Notes: generated by a model from the letters alone, not told the origin. Positions 1 to 12,323 are shown, counted from the stretch's first letter. The stretch: DNA of 64,000 bases from Ipomoea triloba (GCF_003576645.1 NC_044917.1:5932945-5996944); one strand, 5' to 3'. Numbers and translations: made by a program.

Positions 1-115
1 TTTACTCCATCGGACAAATGGCATGGAGAGATAACTGTATGTTAAGCACATATTGCATCCCCAAACATGAAATGCTATCAAGTTAAAATAAATTTTTGTT
101 GACACCATTTGCCAG
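1..115. other. Probable intron sequence upstream of the first callose synthase exon
   Basis: I see no convincing coding sequence here. A T-rich stretch ending in gccag at 111-115 serves as the acceptor for the first recognisable exon, so this is most likely the end of an intron of the callose synthase gene. Confidence 0.5.
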
Positions 116-3100
116 GGAAAGGGATCTTCTTCTTGTGCCATATTCATCAAATGATGTTACTATTACTGTTATCCAATGGCCTCCTTTCTTGCTTGCTAGT
201 AAGGTGAGAACATTATTACGATTGCCAATGTTTATTAAAGCTAGTTTTGTGTTTGACTTGTTACTGTATTGGTTATCCTCATTAGATCCCAATAGCACTA
301 GACATGGCAAAAGATTTTAAGGGGAAGGAAGATGCTGATCTATTCAGGAAGATTCAGAGTGATGAATTTATGTTTTCAGCCGTGATTGAAAGCTATCAAA
401 CACTCAATTATTTGTTGCATAAAATACTGGATTCTCCAGAAGACAGAAGGTAAGGCAAATTCCAATCACTGGTAAAGTCATTTCTTGAACCCCACCCCCA
501 CCCCCGAAAAAAAAACACTGTAGTGCGAAATAGATATAACCATACATGACTACAGAAGAAGAATATTTTTATCAGCTCTAAATTAAGAAGCATTTGTAAT
601 TATCTCTCTTCTGACAAGCTATATGGCTGCTTGGGTTTTGGAATCTTTACAGGATCATTAATCAGATTTGTAAAGAAGTAGAGGAAAGCATAAATGGGAA
701 GCATTTTCTTAGAGATTTCCGGATGAGTGGATTGCCTATACTGAACAATAAATTGGAGAGATTTTTAGATCTTCTGGTTAGTTTAATTTAACTCTTGTCA
801 AAGTTCTGCCTTAAGCATTCAAATTCTTTTTTTCCAGGAAAAATCTAGAAAGTTTGCTTGTATTATTCATGCAATTGATGCACAATTAATTTTCAATTTA
901 ACAGGTAACTGATTATGAAGATGAGGATCAGAAAAAATCACCGCTGATTAACCTCCTCCAGGATATTATTGAAATTATCACTCAGGATGTGATGGTTAAT
1001 GGCAATGTGTGAGTTTTTGAGATAACTCATTCCTAGATGGCATGAACTTATCTGAGTAGCATACCTTTCCTTTATGGATCTGTAATTTAAAACATGCTTT
1101 CAAATATCTCTTATTTGTAGAATCATGGAAGGAGCCCACCACCATTATGAAAATGAGAGGGAGGAAAAATTTCAGAGGATAAACATTCACTTTACTCAGA
1201 ACAGGTCTTGGATGGAAAAGGTAACCTGGCTCTAGGAACCTGCTTTGAGATTCTTTCTTTCCCGTGCTTCCCTTAAGTAAATGCTCTGTCTTTGTCTTTC
1301 CGTTTCACTCCTTTACAGGTTACCAGGCTACATTTGCTATTGACAGTTAAGGAGTCTGCAATAAATGTGCCAATGAATTTAGAAGCTCGTCGCAGAATCA
1401 CCTTTTTTGCAAACTCTTTATTTATGAAAATGCCATCTGCTCCAAAAGTTCGTAATATGATATCTTTCAGGTCCATTTCCAAATCTCAACTAAGGGGTTT
1501 TTCTTACTTGGGTGTTGAATGTTTATTTTTACCTTTGTTGATGCTGCTTTTTGTTTTTTGGTCTGGTGGTGCCATATTACCAGTTTTAACATTCAAGAGA
1601 GTTCGTAAATAATTCAGTAATGATCATTTGTCAGCTCTTTTATACAAAAACTTAAATCCTTGAGGCAGCATCTCTGTCATTTAAAATAGTCAGGACTACA
1701 TTTATTTGCCACTTTGGATGCAACTTTAATGGTCCCTCCATTTTATTTGTAAATTTTCACATTTTTTTTTCACATCACTTTAAGTTGATTGCTCAAATTT
1801 AGTTGTAAATTTTCGTAACCCCCTCAATCAAAATTAAAGGTATGACCAAACAAGTAAACAAAAGGATCACTGAGGATAGTTTGGGAAAGGGGATACACAA
1901 AAAATGTCAATTTACGGAAAGTGGACAATTACAAATTATCAGGATAGGTTTTTTGCTTCATTTTCTTTTAATTATTTCAAGATATCAATATATTGGGACA
2001 TAATAAAGTAATAATGTTCTAACCGGAGAGTTCCTTTGGATATAGGAGCATCCAGCCTTAAGAGAAGAAGTTATTTTCTTAAATCATGTATATGTGCATA
2101 TATACTTACAAATAAATTGTAATATTTGCTTGGTAGGTGCTCCATATATTTTATATAAATATTATGTATCTCTGTGTATGGGCATTTGTTTTGCAATTCA
2201 TTCTAATTTAAATACTCTGTCATTCAGTGTTCTAACTCCATATTATAAAGAAGAAGTTATGTATTCTGAGGAGGAGCTTAACAAGGAAAATGAAGATGGC
2301 ATATCAACTCTCTTTTACCTTCAGAGGATCTATCCAGGTGAGTTTTAAACCTATATAGCAGAACATTTGTGTTTTCAGGCGCCCCTCACTAGTTGAAATT
2401 CAGTTTTGCTACATTGAAGTTGCTCTAACTCTTTTAATCTTATCCTGGTACCACACTAGATGAATGGAAAAATTTCCAGGACCGTATTCACGATCCAAAA
2501 TTGAAAACTGAAGATAAAGAGGAGATGGAATTGACTCGGCAATGGGTGTCCTACAGGGGCCAGACACTAGCAAGAACTGGTTTGACTTGCACTAAACTTT
2601 CATATTGAGATTACTTACATGATTGTACAGTCATTAATTACTTAATATCCATTTATACATGTTTCTGCTGGATGGTCAGTAAGAGGAATGATGTACTACA
2701 GGGAAGCTCTTAAGCTTCAGTACTTCCTGGACTTCGGCGAGGATGAAGGTCTGACTTTTACTTGACATCTAGTGTTGTAACTTGTAAATCAATATTGTCC
2801 ACCTGTTAGTTTTACTTTCAGTAACAATATTTATACAACTCCTAGTTGAAGATAGTAGTCTATAGAATAACCCATCAATGTCTCCTTGCAGCTATATTTC
2901 AAGGTTATCGTAGTATAAATCAATCTGACGACAAAGTGCTGAAGGAACGTGCACAGGCATTGGCAGATTTGAAGTTCACCTATGTTGTCTCTTGCCAGAT
3001 TTATGGTACTCAGAAGAAATCCAAGGATGCAAAAGAACGTAGTTGTTATGTTAATATTCTGAATCTCATGTTGGCGTAAGTTGCATTATCATAGTATTCT

Positions 3101-6100
3101 CACCATTTACAAATAATGATTAGAAATTTAGAGAATGTTGATGGAATTTGTAATCTCACAATGACAGGTATCCATCTTTGCGTGTTGCTTATATAGATGA
3201 AAGAGAAGAGACAATTCAGGGCAAAAAAACAGAGAAGGTTTACTATTCTGTTCTTGTCAAGGGAGGAGACAAGTTGGATGAGGTATTAGTTAACTATATA
3301 AACATGAAACAATATAAGTATCATTTCCAGGAAGAATAGTGTTCTCAATGACAGGATCTCACATGATGTCTACAATAGATGGTTCAGTAGAACCCTTGCT
3401 TTCAAATGTCATACTATTGGCAGAGCTTTTAACAATCCTTACATAATCCAAACTAGGAAATATATCGAATCAAGCTTCCGGGTCCTCCAGCAGTAATTGG
3501 GGAAGGAAAACCTGAAAATCAAAACCATGCCATTATTTTCACTCGTGGAGAAGCCCTGCAGACCATAGACATGAATCAGGTATGAGAAGCTTTTCTCTTT
3601 CAAGAAATTAAAGAATTATAACCGGAAGTCTTAATGCTTTTCTCTTTCCAGGATAATTATTTTGAAGAAGCTTTCAAAATGAGGAATGTATTGGAGGAGT
3701 TTCTAAAAACTCATCATGGGCAACGAAGGCCAACAATATTAGGATTAAGGGAGCACATTTTTACTGGAAGGTTTGCATTTGAGTTGATCTTAATCAGAGT
3801 CCGAGATATTCAATTACTTATAAGGGTACTTATTTGTGCTTTCAATGATTGCTAGTGTCTCTTCACTTGCCTGGTTCATGTCCAATCAGGAGACCAGTTT
3901 TGTAACTATTGGACAAAGAGTTTTGGCAAGCCCTTTAAGGTTAGCATTTTCTCCCTCTTCCCAAAATTTCAAAGTGATCTTGCGTGGTAGAGATGACAAT
4001 ATGACATTAATATCAGTATGTTGCTCATTTTTATTTGCCTGGCCACATTAGATTCAATTTTACATGTATTTTAAATTCCTGAAAATAAATCTTGAATATG
4101 AAAGAAGTAACAGTCTTTGTTTCACAGGGTGAGGTTCCACTATGGTCATCCTGATATATTTGACAGGATCTTTCATTTTACAAGGGGTGGCATAAGCAAA
4201 GCCTCGAAAATTATTAATTTGAGTGAAGACATATTTTCAGGTGACATTCTTTTTTTGTGATTGATCGCACTTTAACAAGCACCTTCAGTGTTTTAATGGG
4301 TTAACATCTTCAGGTTACAATTCAACTTTACGAGGAGGATATGTGACGCATCATGAATACATTCAAGTAGGCAAGGGTCGCGATGTGGGGATGAATCAGA
4401 TATCTCTCTTTGAGGCAAAGGTTGCAAATGGAAATGGAGAACAGACGCTTAGCCGTGATGTATACAGGCTTGGACGTAGGTTTGACTTCTATAGGATGTT
4501 ATCATTCTACTTCACCACTGTTGGTTTCTACTTTAGTAGCATGGTATGCAAGATGGTTCTTACTATCATTCGTTCTTGTGATTGACACAAAAATATGCAA
4601 GCAATTGGAGTTATTAATGACATTTCTTTTCCAGGTTACTGTGCTTACTGTCTATGTATTTCTATATGGCCGTCTATATATGGTCTTGAGTGGATTGGAA
4701 AAGCGGATTTTGGAGGATCCTTCTGTTCGTCAGACTAAAGCTCTAGAAGAGGCTTTGGCCACCCAGTCTGTGTTTCAGCTAGGATTGTTGCTGGTGTTGC
4801 CTATGGTGATGGAAATTGGGTTAGAGAGAGGATTTCGTACCGCCCTAGGTGATTTCATAGTAATGCAATTGCAGCTTGCTTCTGTTTTCTTCACGTTCCA
4901 GCTCGGAACAAAAGCACATTATTATGGTAGAACACTTTTGCATGGAGGTTCTAAGTACCGAGCTACTGGTCGCGGTTTTGTTGTTTTCCATGCCAAGTAT
5001 GCTGATAACTACAGAATGTATTCACGCAGTCACTTTGTGAAGGGGCTTGAGCTGTTGATACTGTTAATTGTTTATGAAGTCTATGGGGAATCTTATCGGA
5101 GTTCCAAGCTGTACTTCTTTATAACTATTTCAATGTGGTTCTTAGTTGGTTCATGGTTGTTTGCTCCTTTCGTGTTCAACCCATCTGGATTCGATTGGCA
5201 GAAAACAGTTGATGATTGGACAGACTGGAAGAGGTGGATGGGAAACCGTGGTGGCATTGGAATTTCTCCCGATAAAAGTTGGGAATCCTGGTGGAGTGGA
5301 GAACAAGAGCATCTGAAGCACACAAATATAAGGGGTAGACTGCTCGAGATAATCCTTGGACTTCGGTTTTTCATCTACCAATATGGAGTTGTCTATCACC
5401 TTGATATAGCCCACGGAAGCAGGAGTTTACTGGTAACGCTGCTGCAATTGTTTTGCTTGCATTGGTATATATTTCGTCTATTCCTTTATGAATGTCAACC
5501 TTGTTATCTAAATTTTCATAAAATCATTTGTGACAGGTTTATGGACTTTCTTGGTTTGTTATGGTTACTGTTCTTCTGGTCTTGAAGGTATGTACTATGT
5601 ACACCAGGGTTCTATGCTTTTCTATATTACTGTAGCATTTTTCTCTAAACTAACAGAGCCAGATGAACTCAAGAACCTTAATAATCTGTAGCTGAACATA
5701 CCTTTTATCTTAAAAAGGAAAGAACAAATCACACGTATTCGTTTTCTGATATTGCATTTTGTTTACAACAGATGGTGTCAATGGGAAGGCGAAGATTCGG
5801 CACTGACTTTCAGCTCATGTTCAGAATTCTGAAGGCACTTCTGTTTCTTGGTTTTGTATCTGTCATGACTGTGCTTTTCGTGGTGTGCGGCCTCACCATA
5901 AGCGATATATTTGCTGCTCTTCTTGCTTTCTTGCCCACAGGCTGGGGTCTTCTTCTTGTAAGTTCAATCTATCTCCATTCTTATTTCTATCTATTATCAT
6001 CACTCCCTTAAGTTGAGACTGAACGCATCTTTCAAACGACTGAGTGGTCTCGTTTTTTGTTTGTGTAAAGATTGGTCAAGCATGCAAGCCGTGTCTGAGT

Positions 6101-6307
6101 CGAGTTGGAATATGGGATTCAGTGATGGAGTTGGGGAGAGCATACGAATGCATAATGGGACTTATCATCTTCATGCCTACAGTGGTGTTATCATGGTTCC
6201 CATTTGTCTCAGAATTCCAGACCAGGTTGCTCTTCAACCAGGCCTTCAGTAGAGGTCTCCAGATTTCCATGATTCTTGCAGGGAAGAAAGCATCTGCAAA
6301 CGTCTGA
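116..6307 (+). CDS. CALS7: Callose synthase, CALS7-like, 3' part (20 exons, 5' end outside window)
   Basis: This encodes a (1,3)-beta-glucan synthase that uses UDP-glucose at the plasma membrane. CALS7 is the member known for sieve-plate callose in phloem. Exons: 116-203, 286-449, 653-776, 905-1008, 1121-1220, 1319-1470, 2228-2337, 2460-2579, 2680-2748, 2892-3075, 3168-3282, 3457-3579, 3652-3770, 3856-3939, 4128-4240, 4314-4543, 4635-5432, 5537-5587, 5772-5957, 6071-6307. They join in one open frame of 1089 residues plus a stop, a little over half the usual protein of about 1950. Family blocks are plain: LLLVPYSS, PIALDMAKDF, FSVLTPYYKE, RGGISKASKIINLSEDIF, GKGRDVGMNQIS, then a multi-pass membrane half ending in FVSEFQTRLLFNQAFSRGLQ. 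Calling it CALS7 rather than its close relative CALS6 rests on the ALDMAKDFKGKED and ILAGKK stretches. The C-terminus (KKASANV) looks shorter than I recall for Arabidopsis CALS7. The last exon was copied into 12160-12323. Confidence 0.9.
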
Positions 6308-7746
6308 TTTCTTGTCATTTTATTTTTTTCTTATTTTCAGATTACAAATAGAAATCTCAGTTTCTCAATCGTCATTAAAACTGTAGGTTATTATTCACAC
6401 ATTTCAATAGGAAATAGGGGTACTTTTAGTATATGATTTATTTAGTTCTTGTAAACAATTCTTTCAAGTGGCTGAAATTACAAGATATTAAAAACAAAAT
6501 CAATTATGAAAGACAGACATATAAAACTTGAAAGTTTCTTATTATAAACCTCCAGTAGATCTGCATAAAAGGGTAAAGATTTGTGGCTTAAATCCTTGAT
6601 ATAATTATTTTCAAAGATATCGATTATTACTAAATTTTCTATTTAAAGAGTTTAGATAGAAGTTGTTTTAACTTCTAACCTATAATTGGACTTTAAATAA
6701 AATCTATATTTATCTATACAATAATATAAATAATTGACCAATTTTTTCCGTTCAAAATAAAGGTTATTTTAGTAAAATCATATTCACATATATTTTAGTA
6801 AAATAATTGGTTTTATTAATTACCATATATATTTTCACAAAATTAGCAATCAATTATTATTGCATATTATATATGCTCCAGTGGTTTTGGTTTTATGTGA
6901 ATTCTTGCTGGTGGACTCCACTGAACTTCTTGGAGAGAACGGCCACCATCTGTGGGGACTATTCTTTCGATCCATCGTCTACAACGACACGACTTACACA
7001 TGGTCCGAGACTCACCGCAAGTTGGCCCGTTGCCTCCGCTTGGCGTCGTCGATTGTGTCCCTTGGGGTTGAGAGATGGCAGGATGAACTTTCGGCTTGTA
7101 CGTCGTCGATCGTGTCTGTGATGGCGCCCAATATTCCGGCTGTGTACGAGATGAACTTCGTCGTGCCCATGGCAGGAGCCGTGCTCAACTCCATCAATCT
7201 CCAGCTGGATGCTCGCACGTTGTTGATTATGCTCTGCCACTACGAACCGAAGTTGATCTTCGTAGACTGCTTGTCGAAGGATTTGCTGGTGGAGGCTCTG
7301 TCCATGTTTCAGGCGGAATTGCCACGTTCGGCCTTGGTTCATCAAGTTTATGTGTTTTTTTTTTCATTTGTTCATAATCTTCCAATATACGGAGTATATG
7401 ATTGTTTACCAATATTCTTAAATGTTGGCTTTCTTCTACCATTTATTTGAATTTGTATCATCTGTTATTTATTTTGGATTTTCCTGAATAATATTGTGGC
7501 TTCAAGCATCGACCTTGATGTATTTCTCACATAATGATTAGTGCGATATGTGTTGTTTTAGGTAGGCGGCATCGCACGGGTAATTTAGTAGTAAATATAT
7601 ATATCACATGTGTATTTTATGTTTTATCAATGATTTAGGATGTTTCTTTTCCATATAGAAAATATTATAAACCATTATAAATACTACTCTGTATTAAATA
7701 TTTTACAAAGTCAAATCCTTTATATTGTATTAAACAAATCATGTAT
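6145..7746 (+). repeat. Segmental duplication, copy A1
   Basis: This stretch runs from inside the last callose synthase exon through its 3' flank and a dead acyl-activating-enzyme exon to about 7746. It reappears at 12163-14439 with scattered substitutions and small indels. Copy A1 is uninterrupted. Its right edge (after tgtatgttt) is exactly where the chloroplast-derived DNA begins. Apart from the pseudo-exon, 6308-6900 and 7350-7746 are AT-rich and hold no gene I can see. Confidence 0.9.
6908..7347 (+). pseudogene. Truncated, frameshifted acyl-activating enzyme (AMP-binding) exon, copy 1
   Basis: The translation resembles the N-terminal part of plant acyl-activating enzymes (AAE1/benzoate-CoA ligase-like, adenylate-forming superfamily). 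It reads TPLNFLERTATICGDY in one frame, then SIVYNDTTYTWSET, RCLRLASSIVSLGV, SVMAPNIPAVYEM, VVPMAGAVLNSINLQLDART and KLIFVDCLSKDLL in another. A frameshift lies near 6960-6970. About 30 extra bases (coding WQDELSACTSS) interrupt the segment between SLGV and SIVSVMAPN. No later exon carrying the AMP-binding core follows, and the homology stops at a poly-T run near 7350. It is a decayed fragment, not a working gene. The same frameshift occurs in copy 2, so decay began before the duplication. Confidence 0.8.
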
Positions 7747-8712
7747 GTTTGGAATATGAACAAAGAAGAGAGGATAAGCTCATTATATTCATAAAAAACA
7801 CACAAAAAAACGTATGAGAATTTCTCTTTTAAGTAATTGAGCGTGAGAGCCAAATGAATCGAAAGATTCATGTTTGGTTCGGGAAGGGATTATGGAAGTT
7901 TTGATATGAATGGAAAAATAATCTACTTTCATTAAGTGATTTATTAGATAATCGAAAACAGAGGATCTAAAATACTATTCGAAATTCAGAAGAATTGCGC
8001 GGTGGAGCGGTTGAACAACTCGAAAAAGTCCGAGCTCGCTTACGGAAAATAGAAACGGAAGCCGAGCAGTTTTGAGTGAATGGATACTCTGAGATAGAAC
8101 AAGAAAAATTGAATTTGATTTAGTCAACTTATAAGACTTTAGAACAATTAGAAAATTATAAAAATGAAACTATTCGGTTTGAACAGCAAAGGGCACTTAA
8201 TCAAGTCCGACAACGGGTTTTCCAACAAGCCTTACAAAGAGCTCTAGGAACTCTGAATAGTTGTTTGAACAACGAGTTACATTTACGTACCATTAGTGCC
8301 AATATTGGCATGTTGGGAACAATGAAAGAAATAACTGATTAATTAGTCTTTCTACCGGAGGTCTTATTTTTTTTGCAAAAAGAATGAAGAAATAATCATG
8401 GTAACCATTCAAGCCGACGAAATTAGTAATCTTATCCGTGAACGTATTGAACAATATAATAGAGAAGTCAATATTGTAAATACCGGTACCGTACTTCAAG
8501 TAGGCGATGGCATTGCTCGTATTTACGGTCTTGATGAAGTAATGGCAGGGGAATTGGTAGAATTTGAAGAGGGTACAATCGGCATTGCTCTCAATTTGGA
8601 ATCAAAAAATGTTGGTGTTGTATTAATGGGCGATGGGTTGATGATACAAGAAGGAAGTTCTGTAAAAGCAACGGCAAGAATTGCTCAGATACCAGTGGGT
8701 GACGCCTATTTG
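7747..8712 (+). pseudogene. Chloroplast DNA insert, part 1: atpF intron end, atpF exon 2, spacer and atpA 5' end
   Basis: This is plastid DNA in the nucleus. It holds the 3' end of the atpF group II intron (about 7747-7932), all of atpF exon 2 (7933-8342, 410 bases, the usual plastid length), the short spacer, and the first 105 codons of atpA (8398-8712; begins [17 protein letters not shown]). In plastids atpF encodes the CF0 b-type subunit and atpA the CF1 alpha subunit, in this order. The atpF exon is dead: a CGA arginine codon has become TGA and a CAG glutamine codon TAG, both C-to-T changes. The atpA piece is open but stops abruptly after GDAYL at the junction near 8712. Confidence 0.93.
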
Positions 8713-9913
8713 GATACAAAAATAACTCTGTTCGGTTTTTTAGTCGATCTATAAGAGGAGAGCATATGAAAAACGTAACCGATTCTTTCCTTTCTTTGGG
8801 CCCCTGGCCGTCTGCTGGGAGTTTCGGGTTTAATACCGATATTTTTGCAACAAATCCAATAAATCTAAGTGTAGTGCTTGGTGTATTGATCTTTTTTGGA
8901 AAGGGAGTATGTGCGAGTTGTTTATTTCAAGAATAGGCTGGACCAACCAGCTGTACCCTTTAGTTTTCCTTAGAACTAGGAGAGAGGGGTGCATGATCTC
9001 GCGAATTACTTCTGAATCAATTAATAAATTCTCTGTAAGAACCATAGCATTTCGTGATTTATTGGTAAATCTACTTCGATTCTCTCTCAACCAATAATGC
9101 GGTACTATTAACATGGTTAAAGCAAACCGTTTGAAGTCAAGACACTGCATGGTACTCTTTCTATCACTATGTTAATTATAGAGATGTTTTCAAAATGAAT
9201 ATTGTATCGATATAGGATACTCATATTGATAAAATAATTTGAACTGTTTATTGTAAAAACGGGCATTTTCACCTTTTTAGCCAATGCTTAATTGACGACC
9301 TGTGTCTTAGTCAGAATATTTTTTGAAAAAAAAAAGAAACAACTTTGCTGACAATTACATATTTTTTTTTGATTTTGTCAGAAGAGTCCTCCGAATTTTT
9401 TTCGGCTTGCATAAGTTTCCATATCTTTTTGGAATATGAACAAAGAAGAGAGGATAAGCTCATTATATTCATAAAAAACAAAAAAACGTATGAGAATTTC
9501 TCTTTTAAGTAATTGAGCGTGAGAGCCAAATGAATCGAAAGATTCATGTTTGGTTCGGGAAGGGATTATGGAAGTTTTGAAATGAATGGAAAAATAATCT
9601 ACTTTCATTAAGTGATTTATTAGATAATCGAAAACAGAGGATCTTAAATACTATTCGAAATTCAGAAGAATTGCGCGGTGGGGCCGTTGAACAACTCGAA
9701 AAAGCCCGGGCTCGCTTACGGAAAATAGAAACGGAAGCCGAGCAGTTTCGAGTGAATGGATACTCTGAGATAGAACGAGAAAAATTGAATTTGATTCAGT
9801 CAACTTATAAGACTTTAGAACAATTAGAAAATTATAAAAATGAAACTATTCGATTTGAACAGCAAATGGCACTTAATCAAGTCCGACAACGGGTTTTCCA
9901 ACAAGCCTTACAA
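8713..9913 (+). pseudogene. Chloroplast DNA insert, part 2: atpF 5' flank, exon 1, intron and truncated exon 2
   Basis: A second plastid piece in the same orientation begins just upstream of atpF. It contains exon 1 (8766-8910, 145 bases, starting [12 protein letters not shown]), the intron opening with gtgcgag at 8911, and exon 2 from about 9609 to 9913, where plastid similarity ends in the ...QQALQ codons. Exon 2 here is still open, unlike the copy at 7933. Plastid order is atpF then atpA, so having atpF exon 1 to the right of atpA means two overlapping plastid fragments were joined head to tail. Nuclear expression is not expected because there is no transit peptide and no plastid splicing. 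Confidence 0.92.
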
Positions 9914-11024
9914 ACAAATTGCCATCCTTATTTGCAGGTCATTCAAATTTATAAAAATTCCTGCGATTGTCGCCAACGGCCGCGTCATCCGGGCAGAAGA
10001 AAATATATACCTAATTCGATCGTCCAATCACCCACCGAATTCTCACAATCTCACCCTAAACAAATAAACCTAATTAAGTAACTAAAATAAGTATTTAAAA
10101 AAATTACTTAGTTGTCGAAATCATGGTTGCAAAGACCGGGTGTGAGCAACAACTGCAGCAGACTGGTTGAAAGCAGTGAACGACGGACGGTGACAGCAGA
10201 CTGGGTCACTGGCGCGGCGATCTGGCGGAAAGCAGCTCCCAGATGTGAGCGACGGGGACAAGCGGCTGGAAGCGATGAACGCCTGAGGCTGAACGGAAGC
10301 GGCGCTTTCGTTGGCTTTCTGCTTTTCCAATTCAAGACAACACAACACAACATCAGAGAATGAATTCTACTAAATAAAAACACAAATTGAAAGAAATTTA
10401 GCATTTTGAATGGACCACGTGTATATATATACACCTTCATACACTGCGTATGAATGGATTTGCTAACTTCGCCTTAATCAAGAAGGAAATAAACAAAGAA
10501 ATTGTGGCGACCACAGTGGTTGCGACCGGCGACTGATGATTTTTCCTCCGTTCAATGATATTCCACGGCAGTGGGTGATTTTAATACCGGTAACCAACGG
10601 TAATTTGAGCTTATTGGATCTAATTTCAATAGTTGAAGTATTTAATTACACTTTTTAAAAATTTAGGGAGTTAATTGTACTTTCATGTAAAGTTAGAGGG
10701 GCTATTTGACTATTTTTTCTAATAAAATATAGAAGAATTTTTTTTTTCTAAAAGAAAAAATATATAATTCAGTTACAAAATTTTAAAAAAAAAATTGGTA
10801 GATTTTGAATTTTGATACAGGAAAAAAAATCAGAATCTAGAGAGTGATGGAATCAGATATGAAAGTGATGGAATCATGCAAGTAGGAAGTTTCCTATTAG
10901 GCAGTATAAATCTAGAGAGAAGAAAATATAGAAAGAAAAATCATAATTACGGAGTAAAAAATTTGGCAGCTTCTTTTCTTTATAAGGGCATTAAGGCCTT
11001 AAGAAGAAAATAGAAATCAAGAAA
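9914..11024. other. Unassigned spacer between chloroplast insert and MADS-box gene
   Basis: I recognise no gene here. 10130-10320 is GC-richer than its surroundings and has short overlapping open frames on both strands with no family resemblance. 10600-10720 resembles one half of the MITE family described at 15616-16250 (it ends ggggctatttgactattt). Around 11001-11024 a roughly 24-base A-rich segment repeats the start of the MADS-box at 11092. Confidence 0.5.
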
Positions 11025-11070
11025 TTTGGCAGCTCCCAGCGCTCACAGCCGTTGTGAAATTGCGAGAGAG

Positions 11071-11448
11071 ATGATGCGAGGAACAGGGAAGAAGAAAATA
11101 GAAATCAAGAAAATAGAGAAAGAGTCATCAAGGATGGTCACATTCTCTAAGAGACGCACTGGTTTGTTCAAGAAAGCTGTGGAACTAGAAGACAAGACCG
11201 GCGCCCGTGTGGCAATGGTGGTTTTCTCCCCCAGAGACACTCCCTACACTTACGGCGACATTCCCGCCATGTCCGACCTTCTCGACAAGATCACCAACAA
11301 CAACAACGCCGTCGTTCCTTATGGCGCCGAGCAAATGCAGGAGGACAACGCCGCCGTCGCCGCCACTCCCAGTTCCAATTACAAAAACATAATGCGCTGG
11401 GTCGATAGTATCGACGTGGATGGATGTAACAGCTTGGAGGAAACCTGA
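11071..11448 (+). CDS. Type I (M-alpha, AGL62-like) MADS-box protein, C-terminally frameshifted copy
   Basis: A single-exon gene, as usual for type I MADS genes, giving 125 residues from the ATG at 11071 (a second ATG is at 11074). The MADS domain spans roughly residues 2-60: KKKIEIKKIEKESSRMVTFSKRRTGLFKKA, then VAMVVFSP. Family members bind CArG-like DNA and many act in the female gametophyte or endosperm. Here the usual cysteines after the KKA-EL segment are replaced (ELEDKTGARVAM). The C-terminus ends early. Compared with the second copy at 14762-14905, one base is missing in gaaac(c)ctgaag near 11440 and about 13 bases just after it, so the frame stops at 11448. It could be a short functional protein or a young pseudogene. 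Confidence 0.7.
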   Translation: MMRGTGKKKIEIKKIEKESSRMVTFSKRRTGLFKKAVELEDKTGARVAMVVFSPRDTPYTYGDIPAMSDLLDKITNNNNAVVPYGAEQMQEDNAAVAATPSSNYKNIMRWVDSIDVDGCNSLEET

Positions 11449-12159
11449 AGTTGAAGCAAATTTGCACAACTGAAGATTATTATTACTTGACTTGTTTAGG
11501 ATACTAAACCGGTAAAATTAGGATACTAAACGGGTAAAATTTTGACATTGTTTGCGGATCAAATTCTGATCGAATCAAATATTTTTACGTTTGATTTTTT
11601 TTTTTGTTCAAAGCCATTTGGATATGTATTAATCTTCAGATCCATCATTCATGGCCAATTTATGACTATGCTTAAACCTTTGTTGACTTGGATGTTCTTG
11701 AATATAATGGATTGGACACAATTTGGTGAGTAACATTCTTGTTTTCAAAAAAAAAAAAAAACATACTTGGATATAAAAATCTTTAAATGCAGAATTCAAA
11801 ATACTAATTTACAGTATTGCCGCGATGCACTTTCTATGTTTCATGTAAACTTTCTTCAAACTGATTTCTTGCTTTTAATCACATGGATGAAAAATACTAT
11901 TTTCTAAGTGCTGATTTTTTTGTGCACTCAGATGACAAACATAAAGCAAAAGCTGTAAGTATACATTTATATATACCAAAGTTCTAGTGTTTTTTTAGTA
12001 CCAAAGTTCTAGTTGAAGTAGCTAAAATGTGGAATAAGTTGACACCAAACAGTTGATAAGTTATTGGATTAGCACTCTAAAGTGTATAAGAATAAGTTAT
12101 TCCATATGTCTGTACTACGCCAATCAGTTCCTAGCTGCATGTATTTGACAAAAGTGTAT
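11449..12159. repeat. MADS-box 3' flank, copy B1 of a duplicated segment
   Basis: This AT-rich non-coding sequence is matched by 14906-15380 in the second unit; shared landmarks include ggattggacacaatttggtgag and ctacgccaatcagttcctag. The match breaks after tttgacaaaag near 12150, where this copy switches directly into a callose synthase exon fragment. No gene is seen. Confidence 0.8.
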
Positions 12160-12323
12160 AAGAATGCATCATGGGACTTATCATCTTCATGCCTACAGTT
12201 GTGTTATCATGGTTCCCATTTGTCTCAGAATTCCAGACCAGGTTGCTCTTCAACCAGGCCTTCAGCAGAGGTCTCCAGATTTCCATGATTCTTGCAGGGA
12301 AGAAAGCATCTGCAAACGTCTGA
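12160..12323 (+). pseudogene. Callose synthase last-exon fragment (3' end only)
   Basis: This is a near-identical copy of about 6144-6307. It keeps the last 54 or so codons in frame, from ECIMGLIIFMPTVVLSWF to the stop. It has no upstream exons or promoter; the left edge is fused to MADS 3' flank. It is a passenger of the segmental duplication and cannot make callose synthase. Confidence 0.9.

Noticed and set aside
8398..8754. Functional nuclear atpA gene
   Set aside because: Only 105 plastid codons are present, then an abrupt junction; there is no transit peptide and no remainder of the gene.
9671..10081. 136-residue ORF as a gene
   Set aside because: Its first part is atpF exon 2 and the rest is unrelated sequence read through the insertion junction.
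10112..10440. Overlapping GC-richer ORFs on both strands
   Set aside because: No family resemblance, no splice or promoter context; probably chance open frames in GC-richer DNA.
11026..11070. N-terminal extension of the MADS protein (MAAPSAHSRC...)
   Set aside because: It would start at TTG; the first ATG is at 11071, right before the MADS domain.
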